A DNA stretch of 64,000 nucleotides, taken from Paenibacillus lutrae. GTDB lineage: Bacteria; Bacillota; Bacilli; Paenibacillales; NBRC-103111. The DNA lies in NCBI RefSeq assembly GCF_009757775.1, contig NZ_RHLK01000003.1, positions 1-64,000 on the forward strand, written 5' to 3'. The notes beneath the pieces are model-generated. The model ran no database searches. It saw nothing but the letters and a program-made list of their open reading frames with translations, and was not told the DNA's origin. The stretch's first letter is position 1, and the number at the start of each line of letters is the position of its first letter. Made by a program: the position numbers and the translations under genes. Shown here piece by piece: positions 54,232 through 63,765 of this stretch.

Positions 54232-55680
54232 TTAGTATGATTTACCGAAGACTACGGTGTGCTTGGCTGCTTCTCCGCAAACCAGGCATGTTGGCTTCGT
54301 CTGCTCAGGAGCAAACGGAATGTTGCGGCTGGTTGCACCCGCTTCTTCCTTAACCTGGGCTTCACAAGCAGCCGAACCGCACCAGCCGGCAAGCGCGAAC
54401 CCGCGCTTTACTTCTAGCTCTTGCTTAAATTCATCCAGCGTATCTACAGCGAACATATGATCATCCAGGTGCTGCTTCGCACGATTGAACATATCTTGAT
54501 GGATTTGCTCCAGCAGCTGCTTAACTTCTTCAACGAAGTTTTCCTGAAGGACAACTTTCTTCTCACCCGATATACGGGAAACAAGTACAACTTGTCCTTT
54601 CTCCATGTCACGAGGTCCCAGTTCTACACGAATAGGTACGCCGCGCATTTCGTATTCGTTGAATTTCCAGCCGGGGCTCTGATCCGGACGATCGTCAACG
54701 CGAACCCGGACACCCGCTCCTTTAAGCTCAGCGAACAATTCATCTGTTCTTGCCACTACTTGTTCGCGAGTCTTCGGCGGTCCGATCGGGATCATAATCA
54801 CTTGCGTAGGAGCTACTTTAGGCGGCAGTGCCAGACCGCGATCATCACCGTGCACCATAATGGTAGCGCCGATTAGACGGGTGCTTACTCCCCATGAAGT
54901 CGTGTGTACAAACTGGTGCTGGTTCTCACGATTCAGGAATTTGATGTCAAAAGCAACCGCGAAATTCGTACCCAGGTAATGGGAAGTACCGGCTTGGACC
55001 GCTTTGCCGTCTTTCATCATCGCTTCGATGGAGAATGTGTCTACAGCCCCGGCGAATTTCTCTGAAGGCGTCTTCTGTCCCATAATAACCGGCATGGCCA
55101 GGAAGTTCTCCGCGAAATCACGGTAAATATCCAGCATTTGCATCGTTTCACGGCGAGCATCTTCCTCATCCTCATGCGCTGTGTGTCCTTCCTGCCACAA
55201 GAACTCGCTTGTACGAAGGAACGGAAGCGTACGCTTCTCCCAGCGGACTACGTTCGCCCACTGGTTAATAAGGAGCGGGAGGTCACGGTAAGAGTTAATC
55301 CATTCCGCATACATGTGACCGATCATCGTTTCGGAAGTCGGACGGATAGCCAGACGCTCTTCGAGCTTCTCGCCGCCCGCTTCGGTTACCCACGGCAGCT
55401 CAGGATTGAAGCCCTCAACGTGCTCTTTTTCTTTCTGGAAAAAGCTCTCTGGAATAAAAAGAGGGAAATAAGCATTACGATGGCCGGTTTCTTTGAATCG
55501 GGCGTCAAGCTCACGTTGAATGTTCTCCCACATTTCATAGCCGTCCGGCTTGAACACGATACATCCGCGAACGGGGGAATAACTCATTAGATCGGCTTTT
55601 TTAATGACATCAATATACCATTGCGAGAAATCCTCACCCTGCGGTGTAATTTCGCGCACAAACTGTTTCTCTTTTGACAT
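54232..55680 (-). CDS. proS: Prolyl-tRNA synthetase, archaeal/eukaryotic type
   Basis: A 482-residue class II synthetase of the short type. It lacks the editing insertion domain of the usual bacterial enzyme (about 565 residues). The catalytic core carries RPTSETMIGHMYAEW near residue 110, and the C-terminal zinc-type domain has CGSAACE and CLVCG, ending in the terminal Tyr seen in archaeal/eukaryotic ProRS. The ATG at 55680 has AGGAGG with 6-base spacing. The gene is in the rseP-proS-polC slot, where B. subtilis has the long bacterial type, so replacement in place by transfer is inferred. No T-box lies in the 111 bases before it. Confidence 0.93.
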   Translation of the reverse strand: MSKEKQFVREITPQGEDFSQWYIDVIKKADLMSYSPVRGCIVFKPDGYEMWENIQRELDARFKETGHRNAYFPLFIPESFFQKEKEHVEGFNPELPWVTEAGGEKLEERLAIRPTSETMIGHMYAEWINSYRDLPLLINQWANVVRWEKRTLPFLRTSEFLWQEGHTAHEDEEDARRETMQMLDIYRDFAENFLAMPVIMGQKTPSEKFAGAVDTFSIEAMMKDGKAVQAGTSHYLGTNFAVAFDIKFLNRENQHQFVHTTSWGVSTRLIGATIMVHGDDRGLALPPKVAPTQVIMIPIGPPKTREQVVARTDELFAELKGAGVRVRVDDRPDQSPGWKFNEYEMRGVPIRVELGPRDMEKGQVVLVSRISGEKKVVLQENFVEEVKQLLEQIHQDMFNRAKQHLDDHMFAVDTLDEFKQELEVKRGFALAGWCGSAACEAQVKEEAGATSRNIPFAPEQTKPTCLVCGEAAKHTVVFGKSY

Positions 55681-55791
55681 ACGGATCCTCCTACGAAGTC
55701 CAGGCAGTATCGCGTGAAATGCGGAGCCAATACCGCCGCTGGACAGGCATCGTTTCAACAAGATGGTTACAACTTACTATGATAATACAGA

Positions 55792-57042
55792 TCAGCCTTT
55801 TATTAAACGTAAAATATCGTTATAGGTTACGGCAACCATCAGAAGCATCAGCATTGCAAATCCGATAAAATGTACCATGCTCTCCCTGCTCGGGTCAACC
55901 GGTTTCCCTCGAACTCCCTCGATTGCCAGAAAAACAAGGCGGCTTCCGTCCAGAGCCGGGAACGGCAGCAGGTTAAACAGACCCAGATACAAGCTAAGCA
56001 AGGCAACCCAATAAATGTATGATTCAAGACCGTGGCTGGCAAATTCACCCGTTACTTGAACGATACGGACTGGTCCTCCAAGATCATCCATTTTGAATTG
56101 GCCGAGAACCAGCTTCTTGAAGCCGTCCAGAATCCCTATCGTGGAAGTCGATATAATATCATACGTACCGGTAATGGTCTCACTGAAAGTTGCATTACGG
56201 GTATCTCCCGTGATATAGACACCGACTTTACCCGTCTGATCGGGAGTAATCGTAATTTCCTTGTCTTGACCGCCACGTTCGATGATCCAGTTCATCTTCT
56301 GATTGGCGGATGCACCTACGAGCTTCATGAACTTCTCACGGTCATCCCCGATTGCCTGCTGGTTCACGGACTTGATCACATCGCCTGCAACTAGTCCAGC
56401 CTGCTCCGAAGGACGTCCCGGCTCGAGCTTATCCACTTTAACGTTCGTAGGAATCCCTTGCATAATGACCAGACCTAAGAACAGAACCGCTGCAAGCAGG
56501 AAGTTCATGACAGGTCCCATGAGGATGGCCAGGAATCTTTGACCGACGGTCTTACTGCCGAACTGGCGGTCATAAGGGGCGATTTGTGTCTCAGCGCCTC
56601 TTGCAACCATGATGGCTGCGGGCTGAATCGGATAACGCACCTTCTCGTCTCCGACTTCCAGCCTTACATAAAGCTCTTTCTCCAGATCAATACTTTCTAC
56701 TGCTCCCTGTACAACGCCTCCGCGCTGTTCAAGCTGATCCAAATAAATTTTGGATACGCGGTTATCGGGAGTCAGTTTGACTGCGATCGTCTGGCCTTGC
56801 TGAATTTGTACAATCTCGGGATCTTCTCCGGCCATTCTTACATAGCCGCCAAAAGGCAGCAATCTCAGTGTAAAGCGGGTTTCACCTTTTTTATATGAAA
56901 ACAATTTTGGTCCGAACCCGATAGCGAATTCACGCACCAAAATTCCGGCCCGTTTCGCAAAGTAAAAATGCCCCCACTCGTGAATCGTGACGAGGACGAA
57001 GAACATGAGGACAATTTTCAGTCCCGTCTCAATACTTCCCAA
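55792..57042 (-). CDS. rseP: RseP (RasP), site-2 intramembrane metalloprotease
   Basis: A 416-residue polytopic zinc protease that cleaves anti-sigma factors and remnant signal peptides within the membrane. The zinc motif HEWGHF lies in the first transmembrane helix near residue 19; a PDZ domain (about 195-270, LEPGRPSEQAGLVAGD) follows the second helix; the LDG motif is present as PFPALDGSRL near 350. The start is the TTG at 57042 with AGGAGG 9 bases upstream. dxr precedes and proS follows, as in B. subtilis. It contains a long insertion between residues about 90 and 170 including IYLDQLEQRGG. Confidence 0.94.
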   Translation of the reverse strand: MGSIETGLKIVLMFFVLVTIHEWGHFYFAKRAGILVREFAIGFGPKLFSYKKGETRFTLRLLPFGGYVRMAGEDPEIVQIQQGQTIAVKLTPDNRVSKIYLDQLEQRGGVVQGAVESIDLEKELYVRLEVGDEKVRYPIQPAAIMVARGAETQIAPYDRQFGSKTVGQRFLAILMGPVMNFLLAAVLFLGLVIMQGIPTNVKVDKLEPGRPSEQAGLVAGDVIKSVNQQAIGDDREKFMKLVGASANQKMNWIIERGGQDKEITITPDQTGKVGVYITGDTRNATFSETITGTYDIISTSTIGILDGFKKLVLGQFKMDDLGGPVRIVQVTGEFASHGLESYIYWVALLSLYLGLFNLLPFPALDGSRLVFLAIEGVRGKPVDPSRESMVHFIGFAMLMLLMVAVTYNDILRLIKG

Positions 57043-57184
57043 CCGTATCTGCCTCCTCAAAATGCTTTCTCATGAAAGCTGATTCGTTTCTGCTTGCGTA
57101 TGCTTTTAATGTACCATTATTGAGCAGGCTAATACAAGCTGATCGCCTATGACAGTATACGCAGATGCATGGAGCCGCTAGACT

Positions 57185-57227
57185 AAAAAAACCGGCCGAC
57201 CGGAAACTTTTCCGGGCCGGTCGGTTT
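57185..57227 (-). terminator. Terminator of dxr
   Basis: A very GC-rich stem of about 16 bp (57188-57203 with 57211-57227, imperfect) is followed by seven T on the minus strand. Confidence 0.85.
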
Positions 57228-57242
57228 CACGGTTGCTATAGA

Positions 57243-58388
57243 TCAGCTTATCGCCGCAGCCGCTTCTCTTGCCCGCCTGTCCGCTTCCAGAATGTCTCCG
57301 ATTTGCGGATTCGGCTGTGCGGAATGACGGTTCAGGCATTCCTCAATAACCGATTCGATCTGCAGAAACGTAATTTCGCCCCGCAGAAAACGTGCCACTG
57401 CAACTTCATTGGCTGCATTAAACACCGTTGGCGCGGTTCCTCCCAGACGGCCGCACTCAAAGGCCATCCGCAGACAAGGAAAGCGGACATAATCCATAGG
57501 CCTGAAGTGTAAAGAGGCAATTTCAGCGAGATCGAGCGGTTTGGCGGGCGATGACAACCGGTTCGGGTAAGATAAAGCATACTGGATCGGAACGCGCATG
57601 TCCGGATTCCCCAGCTGCGCAATAATACTGCTGTCTTTGAATTCCACATAAGAGTGGATTATGCTCTCGGGATGCAGCAGTACATTTATCTGATCGTAGG
57701 GCATGTCGAACAGCCAGTGGGCTTCTATGACTTCGAGTCCTTTGTTAACCATGGTGGCGGAATCAATGGTAATTTTGGCCCCCATCGACCAATTCGGATG
57801 ATTAAGGGCCTGCTCTACAGTAACTCCTTCGAGCTGTTCTCTTGTCCGGTCCCGGAAGGAACCACCCGATGCCGTAATTGTAATTTTCTTGACCTCGTCG
57901 CGCCGCTCTCCATTCAAACACTGGAAAATCGCAGAGTGCTCGCTGTCAACCGGCAGAAGGCTTGTGCCCATCCGCCGCGCAGCCGCAGTAACAAGATGAC
58001 CTGCACTCACCAAGGGCTCTTTATTGGCCAATCCTATATGCTTGCCTGCCTCAATAGCAGAAAGAGTCGGCCGCAGTCCTTGATTGCCGACAACCGCAGT
58101 GACAACGAAGTCGGCGTCGTTCGCTGAAGCAACTTCAATCAATCCTTCTTCACCGTATACGACACGCGTGCCTGCCGGAACGAGAGTCTTAAGCTTGTCA
58201 GCAAGGTCACGTGTTGCAACCGAAGCCAGCTTCGGGCGAAACTGCCGGATCTGCTCCGCGAGTAACTCCACATTATGTCCACCCGCAATTGCCTCAAGCG
58301 AAAATAATTCAGGATGGTGCGCAATGACATCAAGTGTTTGAGTACCGATTGAGCCGGTAGAGCCTAGTACTGCTATTCGTTTATTCAT
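57243..58388 (-). CDS. dxr: Dxr (IspC), 1-deoxy-D-xylulose 5-phosphate reductoisomerase
   Basis: A 381-residue NADPH enzyme that makes methylerythritol 4-phosphate in the non-mevalonate isoprenoid pathway. The Rossmann motif [16 protein letters not shown] is N-terminal. [11 protein letters not shown] near residue 122, the metal-binding [13 protein letters not shown] near 147 and the flexible loop [18 protein letters not shown] near 205 are intact. The ATG at 58388 has GGGG at 6-base spacing. It lies between cdsA and rseP and has a strong terminator after it, so rseP may use another promoter or read-through. Confidence 0.97.
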   Translation of the reverse strand: MNKRIAVLGSTGSIGTQTLDVIAHHPELFSLEAIAGGHNVELLAEQIRQFRPKLASVATRDLADKLKTLVPAGTRVVYGEEGLIEVASANDADFVVTAVVGNQGLRPTLSAIEAGKHIGLANKEPLVSAGHLVTAAARRMGTSLLPVDSEHSAIFQCLNGERRDEVKKITITASGGSFRDRTREQLEGVTVEQALNHPNWSMGAKITIDSATMVNKGLEVIEAHWLFDMPYDQINVLLHPESIIHSYVEFKDSSIIAQLGNPDMRVPIQYALSYPNRLSSPAKPLDLAEIASLHFRPMDYVRFPCLRMAFECGRLGGTAPTVFNAANEVAVARFLRGEITFLQIESVIEECLNRHSAQPNPQIGDILEADRRAREAAAAIS

Positions 58389-58443
58389 GCGTTACCCCGT
58401 CTATCTGTATGGATTTATCGGATCATCGAGTAGGAACATTGAT

Positions 58444-59241
58444 TTAATAAGGTATAAGGGCCAACCAGTGAACGAGCGGGAAGACGATAAGCCAGCTGTC
58501 CACACGGTCTAGAATTCCGCCATGTCCCGGAAGAATTGTACCCGTATCTTTGATACCTTTCACCCTCTTATACGCCGACTGCATTAAATCCCCTAACTGT
58601 CCTGACACGGCTACCACTACACCCAAAAGAACAGCTCTGGCAGGCTCAAGCAGGTCCGGACGATAAAGGGAGAAGCATAACGCTACGACAATAGCGACCA
58701 GAACGCCTCCCAGAGCGCCTTCAACCGACTTTTTAGGGCTGATTACCGGCCATAACAGTCTTTTCCCGAATTTGGAACCGATAAAATAAGCCCCGGAATC
58801 CGTAGCCCAGATACAGACGAAAATAAGCAGCGTCCAAAAAAGTCCGTGATCTTCAATCCAGCGAGTCATGATCATATAGTGAAAACCTACACCTATGTAC
58901 ACAACGCCCAAGAAAAGAAGAGATATCATATCTATAGTAATCTTATTCTTAGAAAATACGGTTGCAGACAACAGCACAAATGCTGCACCCCATATCAGGC
59001 CGATTTCATTCAGTTCGTATGTAAACCGATGCGTTTCCCACGGCAAAGTGAGAAGGACCAGTGCAACCATCCCCAGCAGCCACGTAATCCGGTGCTGTTT
59101 CAAGTTATTCATACGTACAAATTCATCATAGCCAATTACAGCCATAAGTAAAATAAGAGCGGCAAACCAATTGCCACCGGCTGCAAGCAGCCCCAAAAAA
59201 CCAGCTCCTGCAATAGCGCCTGTCAAGATACGCTGCTTCAA
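58444..59241 (-). CDS. cdsA: CdsA, phosphatidate cytidylyltransferase
   Basis: A 265-residue polytopic membrane enzyme that makes CDP-diacylglycerol, the precursor for PgsA. About seven or eight transmembrane helices are visible. The C-terminal signature SAYKRVKGIKDTGTILPGHG followed by GILDRVD matches the family pattern. The start is a TTG at 59241 with GGAGG 9 bases upstream. It directly follows uppS (24 bases) and precedes dxr. Confidence 0.96.
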   Translation of the reverse strand: MKQRILTGAIAGAGFLGLLAAGGNWFAALILLMAVIGYDEFVRMNNLKQHRITWLLGMVALVLLTLPWETHRFTYELNEIGLIWGAAFVLLSATVFSKNKITIDMISLLFLGVVYIGVGFHYMIMTRWIEDHGLFWTLLIFVCIWATDSGAYFIGSKFGKRLLWPVISPKKSVEGALGGVLVAIVVALCFSLYRPDLLEPARAVLLGVVVAVSGQLGDLMQSAYKRVKGIKDTGTILPGHGGILDRVDSWLIVFPLVHWLALIPY

Positions 59242-59265
59242 AGTTTCATTCCTCCAAACCGATGC

Positions 59266-60036
59266 TTATAAGCCTCCGTATCGTCTTGCCCTTCGTTGGT
59301 ATTCGGCAACGGCCCGGAAAAAATGCTCCTCTGAAAACTCCGGCCAATAAGCGTCCGTGAACCATAATTCGGAGTAGGCAAGCTGCCACAGCAAAAAGTT
59401 GCTCAGCCTGAGCTCTCCGCTCGTCCGGATCAATAGATCGGGATCAGGCAGCTCGGAAGTAAGCATATAGGCAGAAAATTTGTCTTCCGTTAACTCTTCA
59501 GGACGAAGGTTTCCTTGTAAAGCATCCTGCATGGCTTCCTGCACACCAGCAAGAACCTCTTTGCGGCCCCCGTAGTTCAGCGCAAAATTGAGCACCAATC
59601 CGGTGTTGTTCTTCGTACGCTCAATAGCGTCCTCGATTGCCTTAAGTGTGTAATCCGGCAGGCCTTCTTTCCAGCCTGTCATTCGAATCCTCACATTCCG
59701 TTCCACGAGTTCCTGGATTTCAAGCGGGAAAAATTCCTGTGGAAGTTTCATTAAGAATTCAACTTCTTCTTTGGGACGCTTCCAATTCTCCGTAGAAAAA
59801 GCATACAGCGTCAGTACCTTGACACCGATACTGTCCGCTGCGATCGTTATTTTCTTCACATTCTTCATCCCGGAATGATGTCCGGCCACACGCGGAAGTC
59901 CCCGCTGATTCGCCCACCGTCCGTTTCCGTCCATAATAATCGCAATATGAGACGGAACGTTGTCCAACTCCAAATGGGGAGACTTCTCGTCCTGTGCAGA
60001 CTCGTTACCAAGCCATTTTTTCAGTTGATTGAACAT
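59266..60036 (-). CDS. uppS: UppS, isoprenyl (undecaprenyl diphosphate) transferase
   Basis: A 256-residue cis-prenyltransferase that builds the C55 lipid carrier of cell-wall precursors. The active-site motif IAIIMDGNGRWANQRGLPR with the catalytic Asp lies near residue 36, GHHSGMKNV follows, and RTSGELRLSNFLLWQLAYSE near 206 with the FTDAYWPEF end is typical. The ATG at 60036 has GGGGG about 8 bases upstream. It follows the frr terminator, so it probably uses read-through or a promoter inside that short gap. Confidence 0.97.
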   Translation of the reverse strand: MFNQLKKWLGNESAQDEKSPHLELDNVPSHIAIIMDGNGRWANQRGLPRVAGHHSGMKNVKKITIAADSIGVKVLTLYAFSTENWKRPKEEVEFLMKLPQEFFPLEIQELVERNVRIRMTGWKEGLPDYTLKAIEDAIERTKNNTGLVLNFALNYGGRKEVLAGVQEAMQDALQGNLRPEELTEDKFSAYMLTSELPDPDLLIRTSGELRLSNFLLWQLAYSELWFTDAYWPEFSEEHFFRAVAEYQRRARRYGGL

Positions 60037-60061
60037 CTCTTTTCCCCCACTTTGGAAAGAT

Positions 60062-60087
60062 GAAAAGCCCCCGGTATTTCAGGGGGC
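60062..60087 (-). terminator. Terminator of frr
   Basis: A 6-bp GC stem (GCCCCC with GGGGGC, 60067-60072 with 60082-60087) is followed by a short TTTT on the minus strand. Confidence 0.65.
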
Positions 60088-60098
60088 GACGACAGTTG

Positions 60099-60653
60099 TT
60101 ACACTTCCATAATTTCTTTTTCTTTTACAGCAAGAACTTTCTCGACCTCAGCCGTGTACTTATCTGTAAACTTCTGAATGTCATCTTGGTGCCGGCGGGA
60201 TTCATCCTCGGAGATGCCGTTCTTCTCCTCTTTCTTGATGTCGTCGTTAGCATCGCGGCGGATGTTGCGAATGGCTACTTTAGCTTCTTCGCCGTATTTG
60301 CGGGTCAGTTTAACCAGTTCGGCACGACGTTCTTCAGTCAGCGCAGGAATCACAAGGCGGATGATCGTGCCATCGTTAGCAGGAGTCAATCCAAGCTCGG
60401 ATTTCATAATGGCTTTCTCAATTGCCGACATGGAGCTCTTATCCCAAGGTTGAATAATCAGCGTACGCGTATCAGGTGTGGAGATATTCGCCAGCTGATT
60501 GACCGGGGTCATCGCACCGTAATATTCAACTTGTATTTTATCGAGCAAAGCAGGTGTTGCGCGTCCGGCGCGCAAAGTAGCAAAATCACGTTTCAACGCG
60601 TCGATTGCTTTGCCCATCCGCTCTTCTGCATTCTTCTTAATCGATTGCGGCAT
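60099..60653 (-). CDS. frr: Ribosome recycling factor
   Basis: A 184-residue factor that splits post-termination ribosomes with EF-G. The three-helix domain I motifs ([20 protein letters not shown] at the start; VRNIRRD-like [13 protein letters not shown] near 130) and the domain II sequence [22 protein letters not shown] are present. The ATG at 60653 has GGGAG about 10 bases upstream, only 3 bases after the pyrH stop, so it is in one operon with pyrH. Confidence 0.97.
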   Translation of the reverse strand: MPQSIKKNAEERMGKAIDALKRDFATLRAGRATPALLDKIQVEYYGAMTPVNQLANISTPDTRTLIIQPWDKSSMSAIEKAIMKSELGLTPANDGTIIRLVIPALTEERRAELVKLTRKYGEEAKVAIRNIRRDANDDIKKEEKNGISEDESRRHQDDIQKFTDKYTAEVEKVLAVKEKEIMEV

Positions 60654-60656
60654 GTA

Positions 60657-61406
<750 letters not shown>

Positions 61407-61425
61407 TCAACGTACTTCTATCTTT

Positions 61426-61453
61426 ATTATAACCGTTTACTTATTCTTGTCTA
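61426..61453 (-). promoter_or_regulatory. Sigma-A promoter of pyrH-frr
   Basis: A perfect -10 TATAAT (61426-61431) and -35 TAGACA (61448-61453) are separated by 16 bases. The -35 lies at the foot of the tsf terminator. Confidence 0.6.
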
Positions 61454-61478
61454 AAAAAGAAGGAACACTACGTGTTCC
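61452..61478 (-). terminator. Terminator of rpsB-tsf
   Basis: A 7-bp stem GGAACAC/GTGTTCC (61462-61468 with 61472-61478) is followed by a T-rich tract on the minus strand. Confidence 0.85.
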
Positions 61479-61496
61479 CGCTCTTGTCAATCGGTA

Positions 61497-62153
61497 TTAG
61501 GCATTGCCTTTAGCTTGTGCCATTACTTCTTCAACGAAGTTGTCCACTTTCTTCTCAAGACCTTCTCCAAGCTCAAAACGTGCGAAACGGCGAATGGAGA
61601 TATTCTCTCCGATCGTGCTGATCATTTCGTTGAGCAGAACGGATACTGTTTTGTCCGGATCTTTGATGTAAGATTGTTCCATCAGACAAACTTCTTCATA
61701 ATACTTGCTGATACGGCCTTCTACCATTTTGTCTACGATATGAGCCGGTTTGCCTTCATTCAGAGCTTGAGCACGAAGAATTTCTTTCTCCTTGTCAAGT
61801 GCTTCAGTCGGCACTTCTTCGCGGCGAACGTAAGAAGGATTAGCTGCAGCGATCTGCATCGCAATACCTCTTACGAAATCTTTGAAGTTATCCGTTTTAG
61901 CAACGAAATCGGTCTCGCAGTTCACTTCTACAAGAACGCCGATACGGCCGCCGGCATGAATGTAAGATTCAACCACGCCTTCAGTTGCGATACGACCCGC
62001 TTTGTTTGCTGCTGCTGCAAGGCCTTTCTCACGAAGAAGTTCGCTAGCTTTCGACAAATCACCGTTTGCTTCATCCAGTGCTTTTTTGCAATCTAGCATA
62101 CCGGCGCCTGTTTTTTCACGCAATTCTTTTACCATAGCTGCTGTAACTGCCAT
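61497..62153 (-). CDS. tsf: Elongation factor Ts
   Basis: A 218-residue guanine-nucleotide exchange factor for EF-Tu. The N-terminal UBA-like domain has [20 protein letters not shown] and the core has [12 protein letters not shown] near residue 76, the TDFV motif that contacts EF-Tu. The length is that of short-type EF-Ts lacking part of the coiled coil (B. subtilis has 293), yet the end [11 protein letters not shown] with the EEV tail shows it is complete. The ATG has GGGAGG with 9-base spacing. Confidence 0.96.
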   Translation of the reverse strand: MAVTAAMVKELREKTGAGMLDCKKALDEANGDLSKASELLREKGLAAAANKAGRIATEGVVESYIHAGGRIGVLVEVNCETDFVAKTDNFKDFVRGIAMQIAAANPSYVRREEVPTEALDKEKEILRAQALNEGKPAHIVDKMVEGRISKYYEEVCLMEQSYIKDPDKTVSVLLNEMISTIGENISIRRFARFELGEGLEKKVDNFVEEVMAQAKGNA

Positions 62154-62185
62154 TATAGGGGCCTCCCTAATTATCTAAGTATTTT

Positions 62186-62231
62186 AAAAAAAGGGCGGTG
62201 ATAGGCTCAAGCGCCTTCAGACCACCCTTTT
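62186..62231 (-). terminator. Terminator or attenuator between rpsB and tsf
   Basis: A long hairpin (AAGGGCGGT at 62191-62199 pairs with ACCACCCTT near 62221-62229, plus inner GGC/GCC pairing) is followed by seven T on the minus strand. It may reduce tsf relative to rpsB. Confidence 0.75.
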
Positions 62232-62257
62232 CCTGTTACGTTCGTTTTTTATGTCGA

Positions 62258-62956
62258 TTAAGCGGTTGTTTGTTCGCCTTGGTTCGCTTCGATCACAGCA
62301 TCAGCCATTTTACCGGTGAGCAGTTTCACTGCGCGAATCGCGTCGTCGTTACCCGGAATCACATAATCGATTTCATCCGGATCACAGTTAGTATCTACGA
62401 TACCTACGATTGGAATACCAAGTTTGCGAGCTTCAGCAACAGCGATACGTTCTTTACGAGGATCAATGATGAACAAAGCGCTAGGCAGGCCTTTCATGCC
62501 TTTGATGCCGCCGAGGAACTTATCAAGGCGATCTTTTTCTTTGTTCAGAATGATAACTTCTTTCTTAGGAAGAAGTTCGAACGTGCCATCCGCTTCCATC
62601 TTCTCAAGCTCTTTCAGACGGTTGATACGCTTTTGGATCGTTTGGAAGTTAGTCAGCGTTCCGCCGAGCCAACGTTGGTTGATGTAGAACATGCCGCAAC
62701 GTTCCGCTTCTTCTTTAACGGAATCTTGAGCTTGTTTCTTAGTACCTACGAACATGATCGTACCGTTCTCAGCTGAGACCGATTTAACGAAGTTGTAAGC
62801 TTCCTCAACCTTTTTGACCGTTTTTTGTAGGTCGATAATGTAAATGCCGTTTCTTTCAGTGAAGATGTATTTGTCCATTTTCGGGTTCCAACGACGGGTC
62901 TGGTGACCGAAGTGTACCCCAGCTTCTAAAAGCTGCTTCATGGAAATTACTGCCAT
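62258..62956 (-). CDS. rpsB: Ribosomal protein S2
   Basis: A 232-residue 30S protein. [20 protein letters not shown] opens the protein, [20 protein letters not shown] follows, and [20 protein letters not shown] near residue 195 is diagnostic. The ATG at 62956 has GGAGG about 9 bases upstream; the frame continuing to 63052 is leader. It has its own promoter and a leader of about 130 bases, where S2 autoregulation is plausible. tsf follows beyond a terminator-like hairpin. Confidence 0.98.
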   Translation of the reverse strand: MAVISMKQLLEAGVHFGHQTRRWNPKMDKYIFTERNGIYIIDLQKTVKKVEEAYNFVKSVSAENGTIMFVGTKKQAQDSVKEEAERCGMFYINQRWLGGTLTNFQTIQKRINRLKELEKMEADGTFELLPKKEVIILNKEKDRLDKFLGGIKGMKGLPSALFIIDPRKERIAVAEARKLGIPIVGIVDTNCDPDEIDYVIPGNDDAIRAVKLLTGKMADAVIEANQGEQTTA

Positions 62957-63089
62957 CCTCACACACCTCCTCAATAAAATGGTTTTTGGTCGTGCTCCTC
63001 CGCCGGCCGCATCTCCGCATAAAACTCGCTTCGCACAAGGCTTAGCAAGCACCGTTATCCGGATTAACCGACGTGTGTTATCAACACCG
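62957..63089 (-). promoter_or_regulatory. Leader of rpsB
   Basis: No gene is visible. The transcript begins about 63089 and contains GC-rich segments (about 62995-63020) able to fold before the ribosome binding site. S2 feedback on this leader is known in other bacteria and is inferred here. Confidence 0.4.
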
Positions 63090-63095
63090 TCAATA

Positions 63096-63125
63096 ACTAT
63101 ACCACAACTCCTATAGAGGATGCAA
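63096..63125 (-). promoter_or_regulatory. Sigma-A promoter of rpsB
   Basis: -10 TATAGT (63096-63101) with a TG extension and -35 TTGCAT (63120-63125) at 18 bases. Confidence 0.65.
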
Positions 63126-63220
63126 CAACCTTTGGAGACAAGTTCCGCCAGTATTTTCAGCTAATTCGTATGTTCCTCCGGACATCGATATGCTGCTTTT
63201 GAAAGCCGCCTCATTAACTT

Positions 63221-63252
63221 AAAAAAGACCCGAGCCGGACGGCTGAGTCTTT
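63221..63252 (-). terminator. Terminator of the upstream (flagellar-type) operon
   Basis: Stem of about 11 bp with mismatches (63226-63236 with 63240-63250) followed by six T on the minus strand. It separates the gene at 63256 from rpsB. Confidence 0.85.
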
Positions 63253-63255
63253 GCA

Positions 63256-63765
63256 TTATTCGGGCTTGGTAATAAGATTCTGAATGAGTTCATCCAGTGT
63301 CGGGGTCCCTACGAATTTGTGGACACCGGATTTAATCTTCCCTGTCGCCTTTTTGGCAGCCATCGCTTGTTCAAAGCCCGCTTGATTCTGGACAAGACCG
63401 CTTATACTGACAATCTTCGCGACATTGCTGGACTGCATCCCCGGTGCAATATAAATCGCCGTAACTTGAGGCGGCTGAGGTGCCGGCGGTACCGCTGCCA
63501 ACTTGTCTTTCTCCAGCTGGAGTTGTTTCTGCAGCTCCTGGTCAAACTGTTCTTTCGTAAAGAGCACCTGGTTCTTGTCGAAAACTTGATAATAATTGCC
63601 CGCCTCTGTCTTAAGTTTATCTATATCCATCCCTTCAACAGAAACCGTCGTGCTTGTAGTCAGAGGCTGAACCGTCTGCTGGGCGGATACCATTAGTTGC
63701 AGAAGACCTGCACCTGTCATCATACCGATTCCAATGCCTAGGAGTAATGTTCTATTTAGTTTCAC
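63256..63765 (-). CDS. Membrane-anchored protein with MltG-like LysM-type domain
   Basis: A 169-residue protein. An N-terminal transmembrane or signal segment (about 5-28, LLLGIGIGMMTGAGLLQLMV) is followed by a helical, Gln/Lys-rich region (about 65-95), a Pro-rich hinge and a C-terminal domain (about 105-169: TAIYIAPGMQSSNVAKIVSI, then IKSGVHKFVGTPTLDELIQNL). That domain resembles the LysM-like N-terminal part of the endolytic transglycosylase MltG, but the catalytic YceG domain is absent. The GTG at 63765 has AGGAGG 9 bases upstream. It overlaps the gene at 63752 and has a terminator. Function unknown; I would not call it a transglycosylase. Confidence 0.7.
   Translation of the reverse strand: MKLNRTLLLGIGIGMMTGAGLLQLMVSAQQTVQPLTTSTTVSVEGMDIDKLKTEAGNYYQVFDKNQVLFTKEQFDQELQKQLQLEKDKLAAVPPAPQPPQVTAIYIAPGMQSSNVAKIVSISGLVQNQAGFEQAMAAKKATGKIKSGVHKFVGTPTLDELIQNLITKPE

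Noticed and set aside
55681-55791. T-box leader before proS
   Set aside because: The gap is only 111 bases and has no T-box sequence or terminator.
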